Assembly (NCBI RefSeq): GCF_003051055.1
Contig: NZ_QAON01000004.1
Span: 213,351 to 277,350 of the forward strand
DNA length: 64,000 nucleotides
Direction: 5' to 3'
Origin: Agitococcus lubricus
GTDB taxonomy: Bacteria > Pseudomonadota > Gammaproteobacteria > Pseudomonadales > Moraxellaceae
In this document: one piece after another, positions 28,801 to 36,809 of the stretch
Layout: the number at the start of each line of letters is the position of its first letter
Position numbering within the stretch: position 1 is the stretch's first letter
Notes under the pieces: generated by a model
The model's database searches: none
What the model saw: only the letters and a program-made list of their open reading frames with translations
What the model was told of the DNA's origin: nothing
Made by a program: the position numbers and the translations under genes

Positions 28801-31618
28801 GAACCAACTGTTGTTGGGCGTTGACACTGACAAACTCTAGCTCTATGGGTTTATCGTCGCCCAACCATGTCGATAGGGCTTTCGTGCCAATAATCACCGA
28901 GGCTGGCCACACTTGACTGCTAGCGCCAACGGTTTGTGTCTCACCACTGGGGTCACGGAACTCCATTTCCAAGCGGGCAGTATGCACTTGGTCAATGGCA
29001 GGGAGGGGTATCTGAGTTTGTAAATTGCCTGTGGCATCTAAACGTAACCGTTGCTCCGTTAAGGCTGACTCACTGTCTGCTGTTTCTGCATCATTGGCGG
29101 CTTTAGGTTTAAGCGAAATACTGTCAAAACTATAGTCTTCAAACTTATCAAACTGCACTGCCCCATATTCTAAACGACCACGCACCGTGACAGGCGCATC
29201 GCTATACCCCCCGCCATTCAAATAACGCAATTGAAGCTGCATCGGAAACTGTGGATTTGTTTTATCGACGAGGGTGTTGGGCTGTACGCCCAAATTAGCT
29301 TTGAGTACCGGCAATCTAAAAGCAGCCACCTTAAAACAACTGGTGTACAAGTTGCGGTCATCCTGTAATACCAAACGTGTACAGTATTCACCCAATTTCG
29401 CCTGTTTAGGAATCTGCCATTGGCTTTCACCGTTACCAATCGTGTTGAGCTGCGTTGTCAGCTCATAACTATCGCCACTGCCTGCATGCTCGACAACAAC
29501 TTTTTTAATTTTCAGCTCTTTAGACGGGGCACTGAGTCCGACTAATTTAGCCATCCGTACCAAATGTTGCATGTGTACGGTTTCGCCCACACGCAATAAA
29601 CTGCGGTCAACAATCGTATGTGCCACATAATCGCCAGTTGTTTTGCTGCTACCATAATATTCATCGCTATTGGCATCGTCATAATAGCCTGTCGCACTTA
29701 AATTATAGCGCCATGTTTCTATGCCGTTATTCCATTGCGGCAACACAAAACTACGATCATTGCCTTTTTGTGCCAAGACTACAAAAGACGAATATTGGCA
29801 GGCTGTTTTTTTGCCCTCGGGATTGTCTGGCTCTTTGAAAATATCTTTTTGAATTAAAACAATACCTTGTGCATTACTTTGGCCTGTCCACAACGATTTA
29901 TTGTTCAAACAATCCCACACACTGACCGTTGCGTCGGCGACAGGCTGTCCTTTTGCCAAGTCTGTCACCCACACCAAACTCCCCACTCGCCCCATTTGCA
30001 AGTGCACCCCCAAATTGGTGACTAGGCTCATACTATGGACAAACGCGGGTTGTGGCTTTTGACTAATCCACTCCCCTAAATAACGACTTTCTACTTCATG
30101 GATATATAAGCCCTGCGTGACAGGAATACCAATGACTTCAAACTCACGCGCCGTTAACTGTTTAGGTAATGGCTGTACCGTCACCCCCGCTTGTTTAGCA
30201 ATCAAGGGTTTATCTAACAGGCCATAATTACCATGACTCTGATACATTTTAAGGGCATTAACAAACGACTGGTCATCATTCGCAATTTTCAGGCTATACA
30301 GTTTGGCTTCAGTTTTGGCACTGACACTCGGCTCTAAATTACGCACCGTGACGGGAACTGCGCCGACGGCACTCTCAACCACGCCAAAATCTGCCGCAAA
30401 TTTAGCTAATGGAGGATACCCACCTGTTTTGACGGATAAAGGAAAGTTTTTGGCATTACTGAGTGGCCGACCATAACTGTCATAAATACCACTGGGTAAA
30501 CTTAATAAAAAAGCAGACTCAGCAGGAAACGGCGCACTAAAACGCACATAATCGCTGTCTTCGTAGTCATCGCCATTATTGGGTTTAGGTGCCCATTGTT
30601 GAGTTGCACCCTGTAAACGAATCGCTTTGATTTTTTCGGCAGGAATCGGCTCTGAAAAACGTAACTCCATGTCTGTTAAGGGAACACACGGGGCTTTGGC
30701 CTGCTGACGTGGGCAATTAAAACTGACGGTAAACGGTTCACGTACCTTAAACGCTAAAACCTGATTAGCAAGGCGTTTTTGGCCTGTCGTCGTCGCCGTA
30801 TGCTTACCCCACACCAAACGCACCTCTGCACCTGCCACCAACCGACGGCCACAGGTCAAGGCACGCCACTCTTTGACTACATCTTGCTTTTCGCTTTTAC
30901 TGGCTTGGTCATAATAATTATCGCCTTTTTGACCTCGCCACCAGTCCCATAACACACTGTCTTGTTTGGCTAACCATGCACTGGTTTCTTGCGGAGTCAA
31001 AAACTTAGCATAGAGTTTTTCGGGCGATTGACTGGTGAGACAATAGACGTGTTGTGGCAAAGTTTTGGGGTCGGTCGTCTTATCTAGTTTCACTAAAAAA
31101 ACTTGGTCATCGACAATTTCTTGATAATGGCGTGGCCACGAATCAATGATACTGACATTCGTAGGGCTAGAACGTTCATAGCCAAAACTAATATCGTCGG
31201 TTTTGAATTGATATAACGGATACGCACGTAACCACTTACCTTGTACACTTTTGAGACCACTGACTAAGGTAAAGCGGCATTCTATACCTACGGGTAAATC
31301 GCTAAAATCATAGACCCATGTTTTGGTGTCTAACCACCGACCTTTGCCATAGTCTTTACAATTAGGGCTGACCAGAAAAGGATTACGGACATTAACATCA
31401 CCAAGACGCACCATGGCATCAGAGAAGCGAGCACGAGCCTGCAACACCGTACCCACCTCGCCTTGTGGACTAAAACTCGTTAAGGCCACCGTTTGACCTG
31501 AAGCCTGTAACGCCGTCATTTTTGCTGACGCTAACACCTCCCCCACCGACAAGGCCCATACACTTTGTGATAAACAAAAAATAATACTCAGACAAAATCC
31601 TATTACATAATGCCACAT
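25820..31618 (-). CDS. Bacterial alpha-2-macroglobulin with thioester
   Basis: A 1932-aa exported protease trap, longer than E. coli YfhM (about 1650 aa). An N-terminal signal peptide (MWHYVIGFCLSIIFCLSQ then SVWA) lacks a lipobox Cys, so it is probably soluble in the periplasm rather than a lipoprotein. A run of MG-type beta domains precedes the thioester motif YGCLEQ (Cys near residue 1464) in the helical TED domain. A bait-like low-complexity stretch, SGGGGGRGG, lies near residue 1240. AGGAG sits 5 nt before the ATG. It normally works with PbpC, whose gene is the fourth downstream on the same strand. Confidence 0.93.
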   Translation of the reverse strand: MWHYVIGFCLSIIFCLSQSVWALSVGEVLASAKMTALQASGQTVALTSFSPQGEVGTVLQARARFSDAMVRLGDVNVRNPFLVSPNCKDYGKGRWLDTKTWVYDFSDLPVGIECRFTLVSGLKSVQGKWLRAYPLYQFKTDDISFGYERSSPTNVSIIDSWPRHYQEIVDDQVFLVKLDKTTDPKTLPQHVYCLTSQSPEKLYAKFLTPQETSAWLAKQDSVLWDWWRGQKGDNYYDQASKSEKQDVVKEWRALTCGRRLVAGAEVRLVWGKHTATTTGQKRLANQVLAFKVREPFTVSFNCPRQQAKAPCVPLTDMELRFSEPIPAEKIKAIRLQGATQQWAPKPNNGDDYEDSDYVRFSAPFPAESAFLLSLPSGIYDSYGRPLSNAKNFPLSVKTGGYPPLAKFAADFGVVESAVGAVPVTVRNLEPSVSAKTEAKLYSLKIANDDQSFVNALKMYQSHGNYGLLDKPLIAKQAGVTVQPLPKQLTAREFEVIGIPVTQGLYIHEVESRYLGEWISQKPQPAFVHSMSLVTNLGVHLQMGRVGSLVWVTDLAKGQPVADATVSVWDCLNNKSLWTGQSNAQGIVLIQKDIFKEPDNPEGKKTACQYSSFVVLAQKGNDRSFVLPQWNNGIETWRYNLSATGYYDDANSDEYYGSSKTTGDYVAHTIVDRSLLRVGETVHMQHLVRMAKLVGLSAPSKELKIKKVVVEHAGSGDSYELTTQLNTIGNGESQWQIPKQAKLGEYCTRLVLQDDRNLYTSCFKVAAFRLPVLKANLGVQPNTLVDKTNPQFPMQLQLRYLNGGGYSDAPVTVRGRLEYGAVQFDKFEDYSFDSISLKPKAANDAETADSESALTEQRLRLDATGNLQTQIPLPAIDQVHTARLEMEFRDPSGETQTVGASSQVWPASVIIGTKALSTWLGDDKPIELEFVSVNAQQQLVPHTPLQITAKQIRYESHRKRTIGGYYAYDTQRVEQDLPLNCGQQTNAQGRLTCRLPLKKSGEVQIVTTATDNQGRQLSTSTSVWVGGDDDWWFDQGNDDRIDILPDQKVYQTGDTARLQVRMPFREATALVAVERDGVIDSFVTTLAGKDPIISVPIKGEYAPNVYVSALVIRGRNQEVQPTALVDLGKPAFKLGIAALKVDWQPYQLGVQVSSDKNQYRPREQAQVSVQVLAAKGRQSLPANTEVTLAVVDEALLELADNDTWEVLPTMMLERAYGMETATNQLQVVGKRHFGKKALPSGGGGGRGGATRELFDTLLLWQASKAVDTQGRVQFTVPLNDALTRFKIIAIASSKEQFGTGSHSINSRQELQVVSGLPTVVREGDQYQAEWTVRNSTEQVQTVTLMLQQTGIAQPTQHTLTLAANSSQLVTVPVTVPQGQTRIDWKASAQGQAYQDNVLVSQTVLPAIPLQVLQASLTQVNENTRTMPIAPLPANALTGGEVQVDLQASLGGTLEPIKAWFKQYPYGCLEQKTTKAAGLQDRALWDSLMADLPTYLDRDGLAQFYATQYESAGSPFLTAHILRVAKALNWPIPVDSRQKMLTALQAYVQGKLANELYKHWIFEPQFDGIQRQLEVASILAQYGTFKPTMLDNLRLEPKKWPTHLLIDYLELLQHAPNLSQRKERLAEVENLLRSKIKQMGGTYAILENDRARWWWYDSQSLLQARLILAILNQAQWQQELPLLVRGLVRQQQQGHWYSTQANLWAGFVLTRFNETSEVITGQTQLTLAAQQQRYQWPISQANDVLQQQAQQAKASAVVFDWPTNNTNLTVTHEGQGKPWLRVSTAARIPITQAMNRGYSIQKNLVPVTQKVKGEWHVGDVARVELRMDAGQDMGWVVVNDPIPAGATLLGRGLKRDSQLLNNSANDWWPVYVEYAADAYRAYYQYLPYKATWQSSYVVRFNQAGVFKLPATRVEAMYAEDVFGLSPNADIEVKP

Positions 31619-31778
31619 AGCTGCTCCTAACCTTGTCTATCACATCTGCGTTGTTGAGGGAAAATCTTGACCACCCAGTATACGCGCTTCGCCTCAGTTG
31701 ACAGAATAGCCTAACGCATGTTTGACTCTGACTATCGCTAAAAGACGGACAATTAATAATAATCCTGTGAGCCTGCCT

Positions 31779-32318
31779 ATGTCCTTAGAACTATTAACCT
31801 ATCATTTTTTATTAGATGACTTGCTCAATCGTTGGCAACCCACATTGGGTAAAGAGTATGTAGCTTATAAAAACCACTGCTATCGGGTGTTAAATTTTTA
31901 TCGTGCCTTGGTAGGCGACAATACCGAAGCGATTGATAAAGCAGCAATTGCGGTGGCATTTCATGATTTGGGAATTTGGACAGACCAAAGTCTAGATTAT
32001 TTAGCCCCTTCTGCACGCTTAGCACGCCATTACCTACATGAGGCGCAAAAAAGTGCATGGGAATCGGATGTGTTGGCGATGATAACGCTACACCATAAAA
32101 TTTGGCCGTATAGTCACAACCCCTTAGTCGATGCCTTTCGTAAAGCCGACTGGTTAGATGTGAGTTTGGGACAATTGCCGATGGGTTTGTCAAAGAGCTT
32201 CATCCGTCGCGTTAAGCAAACGTGGCCAAACGCAGGCTTTCATGTCTTTTTGGCGAAACAATCTGTTAGGCACACCTTACGTCACCCATTCAAACCATTG
32301 CCCATGTTTAGGTGGTGA
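31779..32318 (+). CDS. HD-domain phosphohydrolase
   Basis: A 179-aa cytoplasmic protein with a metal-dependent HD domain. YKNHCYRVLNF supplies the first His. AFHDLGIW holds the His-Asp pair (near residue 66), and MITLHHKIW follows at about 105. Later residues with a conserved Asp (FRKADWLDVSLG) complete the usual ligand set. Substrate is unknown; such proteins act on nucleotides or cyclic phosphates. The ATG at 31779 is chosen over a TTG at 31722; the ribosome-binding site is weak. It runs convergently into the next small gene with no spacer. Confidence 0.8.
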   Translation: MSLELLTYHFLLDDLLNRWQPTLGKEYVAYKNHCYRVLNFYRALVGDNTEAIDKAAIAVAFHDLGIWTDQSLDYLAPSARLARHYLHEAQKSAWESDVLAMITLHHKIWPYSHNPLVDAFRKADWLDVSLGQLPMGLSKSFIRRVKQTWPNAGFHVFLAKQSVRHTLRHPFKPLPMFRW

Positions 32319-32525
32319 TTATTTTACGGCTTGCGCATGCGTGTCTGGCGATGAGGTTGACAGGTGCTGTTCATCATCCGCCAACACGACCTCATAAAAA
32401 CCACAGCGTTGACAAATTTTGGAACTACCACGCGTGGCATGATTATGATACTTCACCCCATCAATGAGCTGATGGCCAAATACTTTACACAACAACTTGT
32501 TTATCTTTTCTTGACGACGACTCAT
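32319..32525 (-). CDS. Small zinc-ribbon-like protein
   Basis: A protein of about 68 aa with LLCKVFGHQL near its start and CQRCGFYEV in the middle. The 'Cys-x-x-x-G-H ... CxxCG' plan resembles small DUF1660-like zinc proteins, and Cys and His could bind one zinc. Adjacent ATG codons at 32525 and 32528 are both possible; a GGGG lies 6 nt before the former. Its stop codon abuts that of the HD gene. A perfect CRP-type palindrome lies about 190 bp upstream. Function is unknown, and reality as a gene is likely but unproven. Confidence 0.5.
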   Translation of the reverse strand: MSRRQEKINKLLCKVFGHQLIDGVKYHNHATRGSSKICQRCGFYEVVLADDEQHLSTSSPDTHAQAVK

Positions 32526-32713
32526 CATCAACCCCAATCAACGGATTATACGCCTTCACTGGCCTCAATACCGACATAGACCTTAAGGCCACCCAGCAGG
32601 CAGTTATGTATACCTGACAAAAGTGACATTCAGATGATACTGGCTTAGCCAGCGGCAAGATGGCATTAGAGTATGGAGCAATTGGGTAGAGCCAAATCTA
32701 AACTTGAAAAACA

Positions 32714-32729
32714 TGTGATACACATCACA
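32714..32729. promoter_or_regulatory. Perfect CRP/Vfr-type binding site
   Basis: TGTGA-TACACA-TCACA matches both half-sites of the CRP consensus, and TGTGAT pairs with ATCACA as a full palindrome. The only gene it could serve in a standard geometry is the small zinc-ribbon gene on the minus strand. A class III adenylate cyclase is encoded at 48754-50043. Confidence 0.6.
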
Positions 32730-32772
32730 CTTTAGTCAGCAAACATTCGAGTGTGTGGTGAGGTACCGTGTT

Positions 32773-32790
32773 GAAGGGCAATCGCCCTTC
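32773..32790 (-). terminator. Hairpin after rluD
   Basis: GAAGGGC and GCCCTTC form a 7-bp stem with a 4-nt loop, 14 bp past the rluD stop codon. No U-run follows. Confidence 0.4.
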
Positions 32791-32803
32791 GTCGCTAGAG
32801 AAC

Positions 32804-33787
32804 TTAGGAGGTTTTGACATCCTGATTCAGACATGCCAATAAATCAATAAGGTCTTGGGGTAAAGGTGATTCAAAGCTCATCTGCTCACCCGTGTCAGGG
32901 TGGACTAAACTTAAACGACGTGCATGTAAGGCCTGACGTGGAAATTGTTGTAAGGCACTCACTAATTCAGGACTTGCTCCTTTAGGCAAACGTGGACGAC
33001 CTGCATAAACAGGGTCGCCCAACAAGGGGTAGCCTTTGTGAGCAAAATGTACCCGAATTTGATGGGTACGACCTGTTTCTAGCTCAACACGGACATGCGT
33101 ATGACTACGATAACGCTTAATGACACGATAATGTGTGACCGCAGGTTTGCCGCCATTTAAGACCGCCATTTTTACCCGTTCATGCGGGTGACGGGCAATC
33201 GGCGCATCAATCGTGCCACCACTAACTAGTAAGCCTTGGACAACGGCTTCGTATTCGCGATAGACATTTTTTTCACTTAACTCTGCAACTAAATAGGTTT
33301 GCGCAGGCAAGGTTTTGGCTACCACCAGTAATCCACTCGTATCCTTATCGATACGATGCACCAAGCCTGCACGCGGAATATTTTTGAGGTCAGGGCAATG
33401 GTGTAACAAGGCATTTAATAACGTACCATCTGGATTGCCTGCACCAGGATGAACCACCAAACCCGCAGGTTTATCTAACACTAAAATATGGTCATCTTCA
33501 TATAAGATATTGAGTGGCATCTCTTGGGCTTGGGCTTCGGTCTCAACCTCTAAGACGACTTGTAAGGTGAGATATTCCCCGCCAACAATACGGTCTTTGG
33601 GGCGTAGCACTTTGCCATCCACCAATAAATGCCCTTGTTGAATCCATTCTTTGAGTCGCTCACGCGAATAATCACTAAATAAACGGGCAGCCGCTTGGTC
33701 TAAACGTGCGCCGCCTAAATCGGCAGGAATCATTACTGTCAAAAAATCAGTATTTTCAGAAGAACTCTGTTGTAATTGCGTAGTCAT
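32804..33787 (-). CDS. rluD: 23S rRNA pseudouridine synthase RluD
   Basis: A 327-aa enzyme of the RluA family, which in E. coli makes the pseudouridines at 1911, 1915 and 1917 of 23S rRNA helix 69. An S4 RNA-binding domain (about residues 25-85, GARLDQAAARLF) precedes the catalytic domain with HRIDKDTSG, where Asp147 is the nucleophile. GRTHQIRVH follows. Length matches. It is divergent from bamD, with 147 bp between start codons, as in enterobacteria, and pgeF would normally follow it but lies 13 kb away. Confidence 0.96.
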   Translation of the reverse strand: MTTQLQQSSSENTDFLTVMIPADLGGARLDQAAARLFSDYSRERLKEWIQQGHLLVDGKVLRPKDRIVGGEYLTLQVVLEVETEAQAQEMPLNILYEDDHILVLDKPAGLVVHPGAGNPDGTLLNALLHHCPDLKNIPRAGLVHRIDKDTSGLLVVAKTLPAQTYLVAELSEKNVYREYEAVVQGLLVSGGTIDAPIARHPHERVKMAVLNGGKPAVTHYRVIKRYRSHTHVRVELETGRTHQIRVHFAHKGYPLLGDPVYAGRPRLPKGASPELVSALQQFPRQALHARRLSLVHPDTGEQMSFESPLPQDLIDLLACLNQDVKTS

Positions 33788-33934
33788 ATTTGGCGAGCGT
33801 ATCAGAAGAGCTTAATATAGCGGACTTAGTAGAAGACTCAGGCTGGTTTAATCGCCGAGCATCTAAGCCTATCACGCCAAAACCTCCGTTGGGAGATTTT
33901 AACAGGGCGTAGTTTACACGGTTTGAGGATAAAT

Positions 33935-34807
33935 ATGCGTTTGCTTTCTCTTTTTGCACTGACTTTATGTGTTGCTGCCTGTAGTACCACGCCTGACACT
34001 AAAGGCATTTTATCCGAACAAGGTTATTATGAAGCGGCTCAAAAATCCTTAAAATACGGAAATTTTGAAAACGCCAGTAAACACTTAGAGGCCTTAGAAT
34101 CGCACTATCCTGTTGGGGTTTATACCGAACAAGCGCAACTGGATATTATCTATGCCCGTTATAAACACTTGGACTATCCTGGCGCCGTCGTCGCTGCGGA
34201 GCGTTTTATCCGTCTACATCCCTTAAACCCACAAATCGACTATGCCTATTACTTACGGGCATTAGCTAACTTTGAAGCCGACAAAGATGCTTTTTTGCGT
34301 TTTATTCCACTCAATACTGCGCACCGCGACCTCAACAGCTCACGTTTAGCCTTTGATAATTTCAACGAATTAGTCCGTCGTTTTCCCAATAGTGCTTATG
34401 CGCCCGATGCTCGCCAGCACATGATTTATATTCGTAATCAAATGGCAGAAAACGAGCTCCATGCGGGTCGTTATTATCTCAAACGTAAAACCTATGTTGC
34501 TGCACTCAATCGAGCGCGCTGGGTTGTAGAAAATTACCCGCAAACGCCGCAAACGCCAGAAGCCTTAGCCATGATTGTCCATTGTTATCAACAATTAGGG
34601 ATGACCGACTTAGCCAACCAACAATTAGCCTTACTCAAAACGAATTATCCTGACTATGTGGATACGCAAAACCAAGTCAAATTAGATTTAGGCGCACAAA
34701 ATGAGGAGCGCTCTTGGCTGAATATGGTCAGTTTTAATTTGCTTGATAAAAAACTGACTACTTCGCCCAAAACAGGTGATGTACCCCCTCCCAAAGCGGC
34801 TCAATAG
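33935..34807 (+). CDS. bamD: Outer-membrane assembly lipoprotein BamD
   Basis: A 290-aa TPR lipoprotein of the BAM complex, which folds beta-barrel proteins into the outer membrane. The signal peptide ends in a lipobox, CVAAC, with the acylated Cys at residue 16. Tandem TPR-like repeats follow (YYEAAQKSLKYGNFENASKHL, then YPGAVVAAERFIRLHP). GAGGA precedes the ATG at 33935 by 5 nt; the TTG at 33923 is less likely. It is slightly longer than E. coli BamD (245 aa) because of a C-terminal tail rich in Pro and Lys. It is divergent from rluD and probably essential. Confidence 0.96.
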   Translation: MRLLSLFALTLCVAACSTTPDTKGILSEQGYYEAAQKSLKYGNFENASKHLEALESHYPVGVYTEQAQLDIIYARYKHLDYPGAVVAAERFIRLHPLNPQIDYAYYLRALANFEADKDAFLRFIPLNTAHRDLNSSRLAFDNFNELVRRFPNSAYAPDARQHMIYIRNQMAENELHAGRYYLKRKTYVAALNRARWVVENYPQTPQTPEALAMIVHCYQQLGMTDLANQQLALLKTNYPDYVDTQNQVKLDLGAQNEERSWLNMVSFNLLDKKLTTSPKTGDVPPPKAAQ

Positions 34808-34821
34808 ATTATTCAGATGGG

Positions 34822-34880
34822 TTTCGGCTGCGCTCAATCAGCACAACGCCTGCTCCCTGAGCGGAGTCGAAGGGATATTT
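34822..34880. repeat. Dispersed intergenic repeat, copy 2
   Basis: The core CCCTGAGCGGAGTCGAAGGG occupies 34855-34874, preceded by TTCGGCTGCGCTCAATCA. It matches copy 1 over about 50 bp with small differences. It lies between bamD and the OsmC gene on the same strand. Confidence 0.75.
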
Positions 34881-34904
34881 ATAGACTCTAATAGGACGAT
34901 AACC

Positions 34905-35348
34905 ATGGCCGAGCAACTGACAATTAAGATTCAGCAAACCAGCGACTATAAATTTGAAGTGGATTTTGGTGCTGCCCTCAGCCCTATAATGGCTGATTTG
35001 CCACCGCCTTTAGGTGAAGGTTCTGCACCTTCGCCTGAGCATTTGTTATTAGCCGCAGTGGCCAATTGCTTATCGGCCAGTTTGTTGTTTGCACTACGCA
35101 AATTTAAGCAAAATGCCGAGAATATTCAGACAACCATTAGTTGTACGGTTGATCGTAATGAGCAAAAACGCTTACGCGTGACGCACATTAATGCCAACAT
35201 TAATTTAGGTAAAGCGGCTGCCGAATTTGAGCATTTAGAGCGGATTTTGGCGCAGTTTGAAGATTTTTGTACCGTGTCGCAAAGTGTGCAAGCAGGTATT
35301 CCTTTGCAAATTAATGTGTTTGATGGTGATGGGGTGGTTTTGAAATGA
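34905..35348 (+). CDS. OsmC/Ohr-family protein
   Basis: A 147-aa OsmC-fold protein; the family reduces organic or fatty-acid hydroperoxides through a Cys pair. One Cys lies in AAVANCLSASLLFALRKF (near residue 50), followed by a helix. A second lies in EDFCTVSQSVQAGIPLQI (near 126), the classic OsmC pattern. AGGA is 8 nt before the ATG at 34905; an upstream in-frame start at 34776 runs through bamD and the repeat. Its stop overlaps the sirtuin gene's ATG by 4 bp. It could remove hydroperoxides such as those of the alpha-dioxygenase, but that is speculative. Confidence 0.88.
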   Translation: MAEQLTIKIQQTSDYKFEVDFGAALSPIMADLPPPLGEGSAPSPEHLLLAAVANCLSASLLFALRKFKQNAENIQTTISCTVDRNEQKRLRVTHINANINLGKAAAEFEHLERILAQFEDFCTVSQSVQAGIPLQINVFDGDGVVLK

Positions 35349-36115
35349 CCACTCCCCTCTCCTCCGCCCAACAACTGATTAAATCTGCCAAATCGGTATT
35401 ATTTATTACAGGTGCAGGTTTATCGGCTGATTCAGGATTACCGACCTATCGCGGTGTGGGGGGATTGTATGAAGGTCAACGTACAGACGAAGGCTATGCT
35501 ATCGAAACTGCATTAAGTGCATCGATGTTTCGCCGTCACCCTGAGATTACATGGAAATATTTGTGGCAAATTGGCTCAGCGTGTTATCAAGCTAAGTTTA
35601 ATCAAGGCCATACAATTATTGCCGAGATCGAAAAAAACAAACCAAATACATGGGTATTAACGCAAAATATTGATGGCTTTCATCATCAAGCAGGCAGCAA
35701 AAACCTCATCGAAATTCATGGCCGTGCTGAACGTTTATATTGTCTCGATTGTGATTTTCAGAGTACGGCTGAACAACTTTTGGCTAACTACCAACAAACT
35801 ATCAACCTACCACCACAGTGCCCTCAGTGCGGCGGTTTAATACGACCTGATGTGGTGTTGTTTGAAGAAATGTTACCCGAAAAAGCCCTCTCTCAACTCT
35901 ATCAATTGTTAGAAACCATGCCTTTTGATATGGTTGTGGTGGTGGGTACAAGTGCTCAATTTCCTTATATTCAACAACCTGTTGTTATTGCAAAACAATT
36001 AGCTATTCCTGTTATTGAGATTAATCCTATTGATAGTGAGCTATCACATTTGGCGACTTATCATTTGCGTGGCGGTGCAGCAGAAATGCTGACTAAGTTG
36101 TGGAAAATGGCATAG
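35345..36115 (+). CDS. Sir2-family NAD-dependent deacylase
   Basis: A 256-aa sirtuin that removes acyl groups from lysine using NAD+. GAGLSADSGLPTYRG (residues 20-34) and TQNIDGFHHQAG bind NAD. The catalytic His is in IEIHGRAERL. The zinc is held by two Cys pairs, CLDC and CPQC. VVVGTSAQFPY completes the Rossmann fold. Its ATG overlaps the OsmC stop codon, so both are co-translated. It is followed by two small hairpins, GTGGGTT with AACCCAC at 36168-36190 and an adjacent TGGGTT pair. Confidence 0.93.
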   Translation: MTTPLSSAQQLIKSAKSVLFITGAGLSADSGLPTYRGVGGLYEGQRTDEGYAIETALSASMFRRHPEITWKYLWQIGSACYQAKFNQGHTIIAEIEKNKPNTWVLTQNIDGFHHQAGSKNLIEIHGRAERLYCLDCDFQSTAEQLLANYQQTINLPPQCPQCGGLIRPDVVLFEEMLPEKALSQLYQLLETMPFDMVVVVGTSAQFPYIQQPVVIAKQLAIPVIEINPIDSELSHLATYHLRGGAAEMLTKLWKMA

Positions 36116-36167
36116 CGAGCATAAGCATGGGTTGAGAAACTAAACCCACGGTAATGAAATGCTCATG

Positions 36168-36190
36168 GTGGGTTTTCTAGGTCAACCCAC
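36168..36190. terminator. Hairpin between sirtuin and cyanase genes
   Basis: GTGGGTT and AACCCAC pair over a 9-nt loop between convergent genes; a TTTT lies in the loop. A second GGGTT/AACCC pair lies just before it (36128-36148). No strong U-run follows. Confidence 0.4.
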
Positions 36191-36262
36191 ACTACCGCAA
36201 CTATGGGAGAAAGAATAAAAACGATGAAGACGGGTTTTATCTCTCAAGCCTTGCGACTCTTG

Positions 36263-36703
36263 CTACCACGCCTTATAAGGCAAAAACTTGCCATTCATGG
36301 TAATTACAACCCTATCACCTTTTGGATCTGGCTGCTTCTCTACTTCCATACTAAAATCAATTGCACTCATAATGCCATCGCCAAATTTTTCCTGAATCAC
36401 CTCTTTAAGCGTATCACCATACACACCCACAACTTCATATAAACGATAAATTAGTGGATCTTGAGGAATAGCAGGAGACCATGCCTTCGTCGGATACTCC
36501 ATGAGCACAGACTTAGCTTCAGATGGCAACTCTAAAAGTTCACACAATTTTTCTGCTGCTTGTTCTGGCATACTATTCATGCCTAAACACGCTGATGTCA
36601 CCCATACAGTACTCATCCCCAACGTCGAGGCAATCGACTCCCAAGTAAGTTGCTTGGCTTTTTTTGCTAATACAACGGCTTCTACGACTTGTGCTTTGTT
36701 CAT
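36263..36703 (-). CDS. cynS: Cyanate hydratase (cyanase)
   Basis: A 146-aa decameric enzyme turning cyanate and bicarbonate into CO2 and ammonia (via carbamate). The catalytic residues are Arg87 and Glu90 in IYRLYEVVG and Ser113 in IMSAIDFSME, matching E. coli Arg96, Glu99 and Ser122 at a fixed offset of 9. The C-terminus is the typical KFLPYKAW. GAGGA precedes the ATG. No carbonic anhydrase (cynT) or cyanate transporter is next to it, so it is a lone gene, with bicarbonate supplied from elsewhere. Confidence 0.97.
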   Translation of the reverse strand: MNKAQVVEAVVLAKKAKQLTWESIASTLGMSTVWVTSACLGMNSMPEQAAEKLCELLELPSEAKSVLMEYPTKAWSPAIPQDPLIYRLYEVVGVYGDTLKEVIQEKFGDGIMSAIDFSMEVEKQPDPKGDRVVITMNGKFLPYKAW

Positions 36704-36809
36704 ATTGGCTATTCCTCAAAGTGCTTTCATTTTGATGTGATAGAAAACTTTTAGATTTTTCTTCATCAGAATAATTGCAAGAAACAAGCCAATCAGCCTA
36801 TCTATTTAC

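Noticed and set aside
33756..33959. A 67-codon minus-strand frame between rluD and bamD.
   Set aside because: It overlaps both genes' starts and the divergent promoter region.
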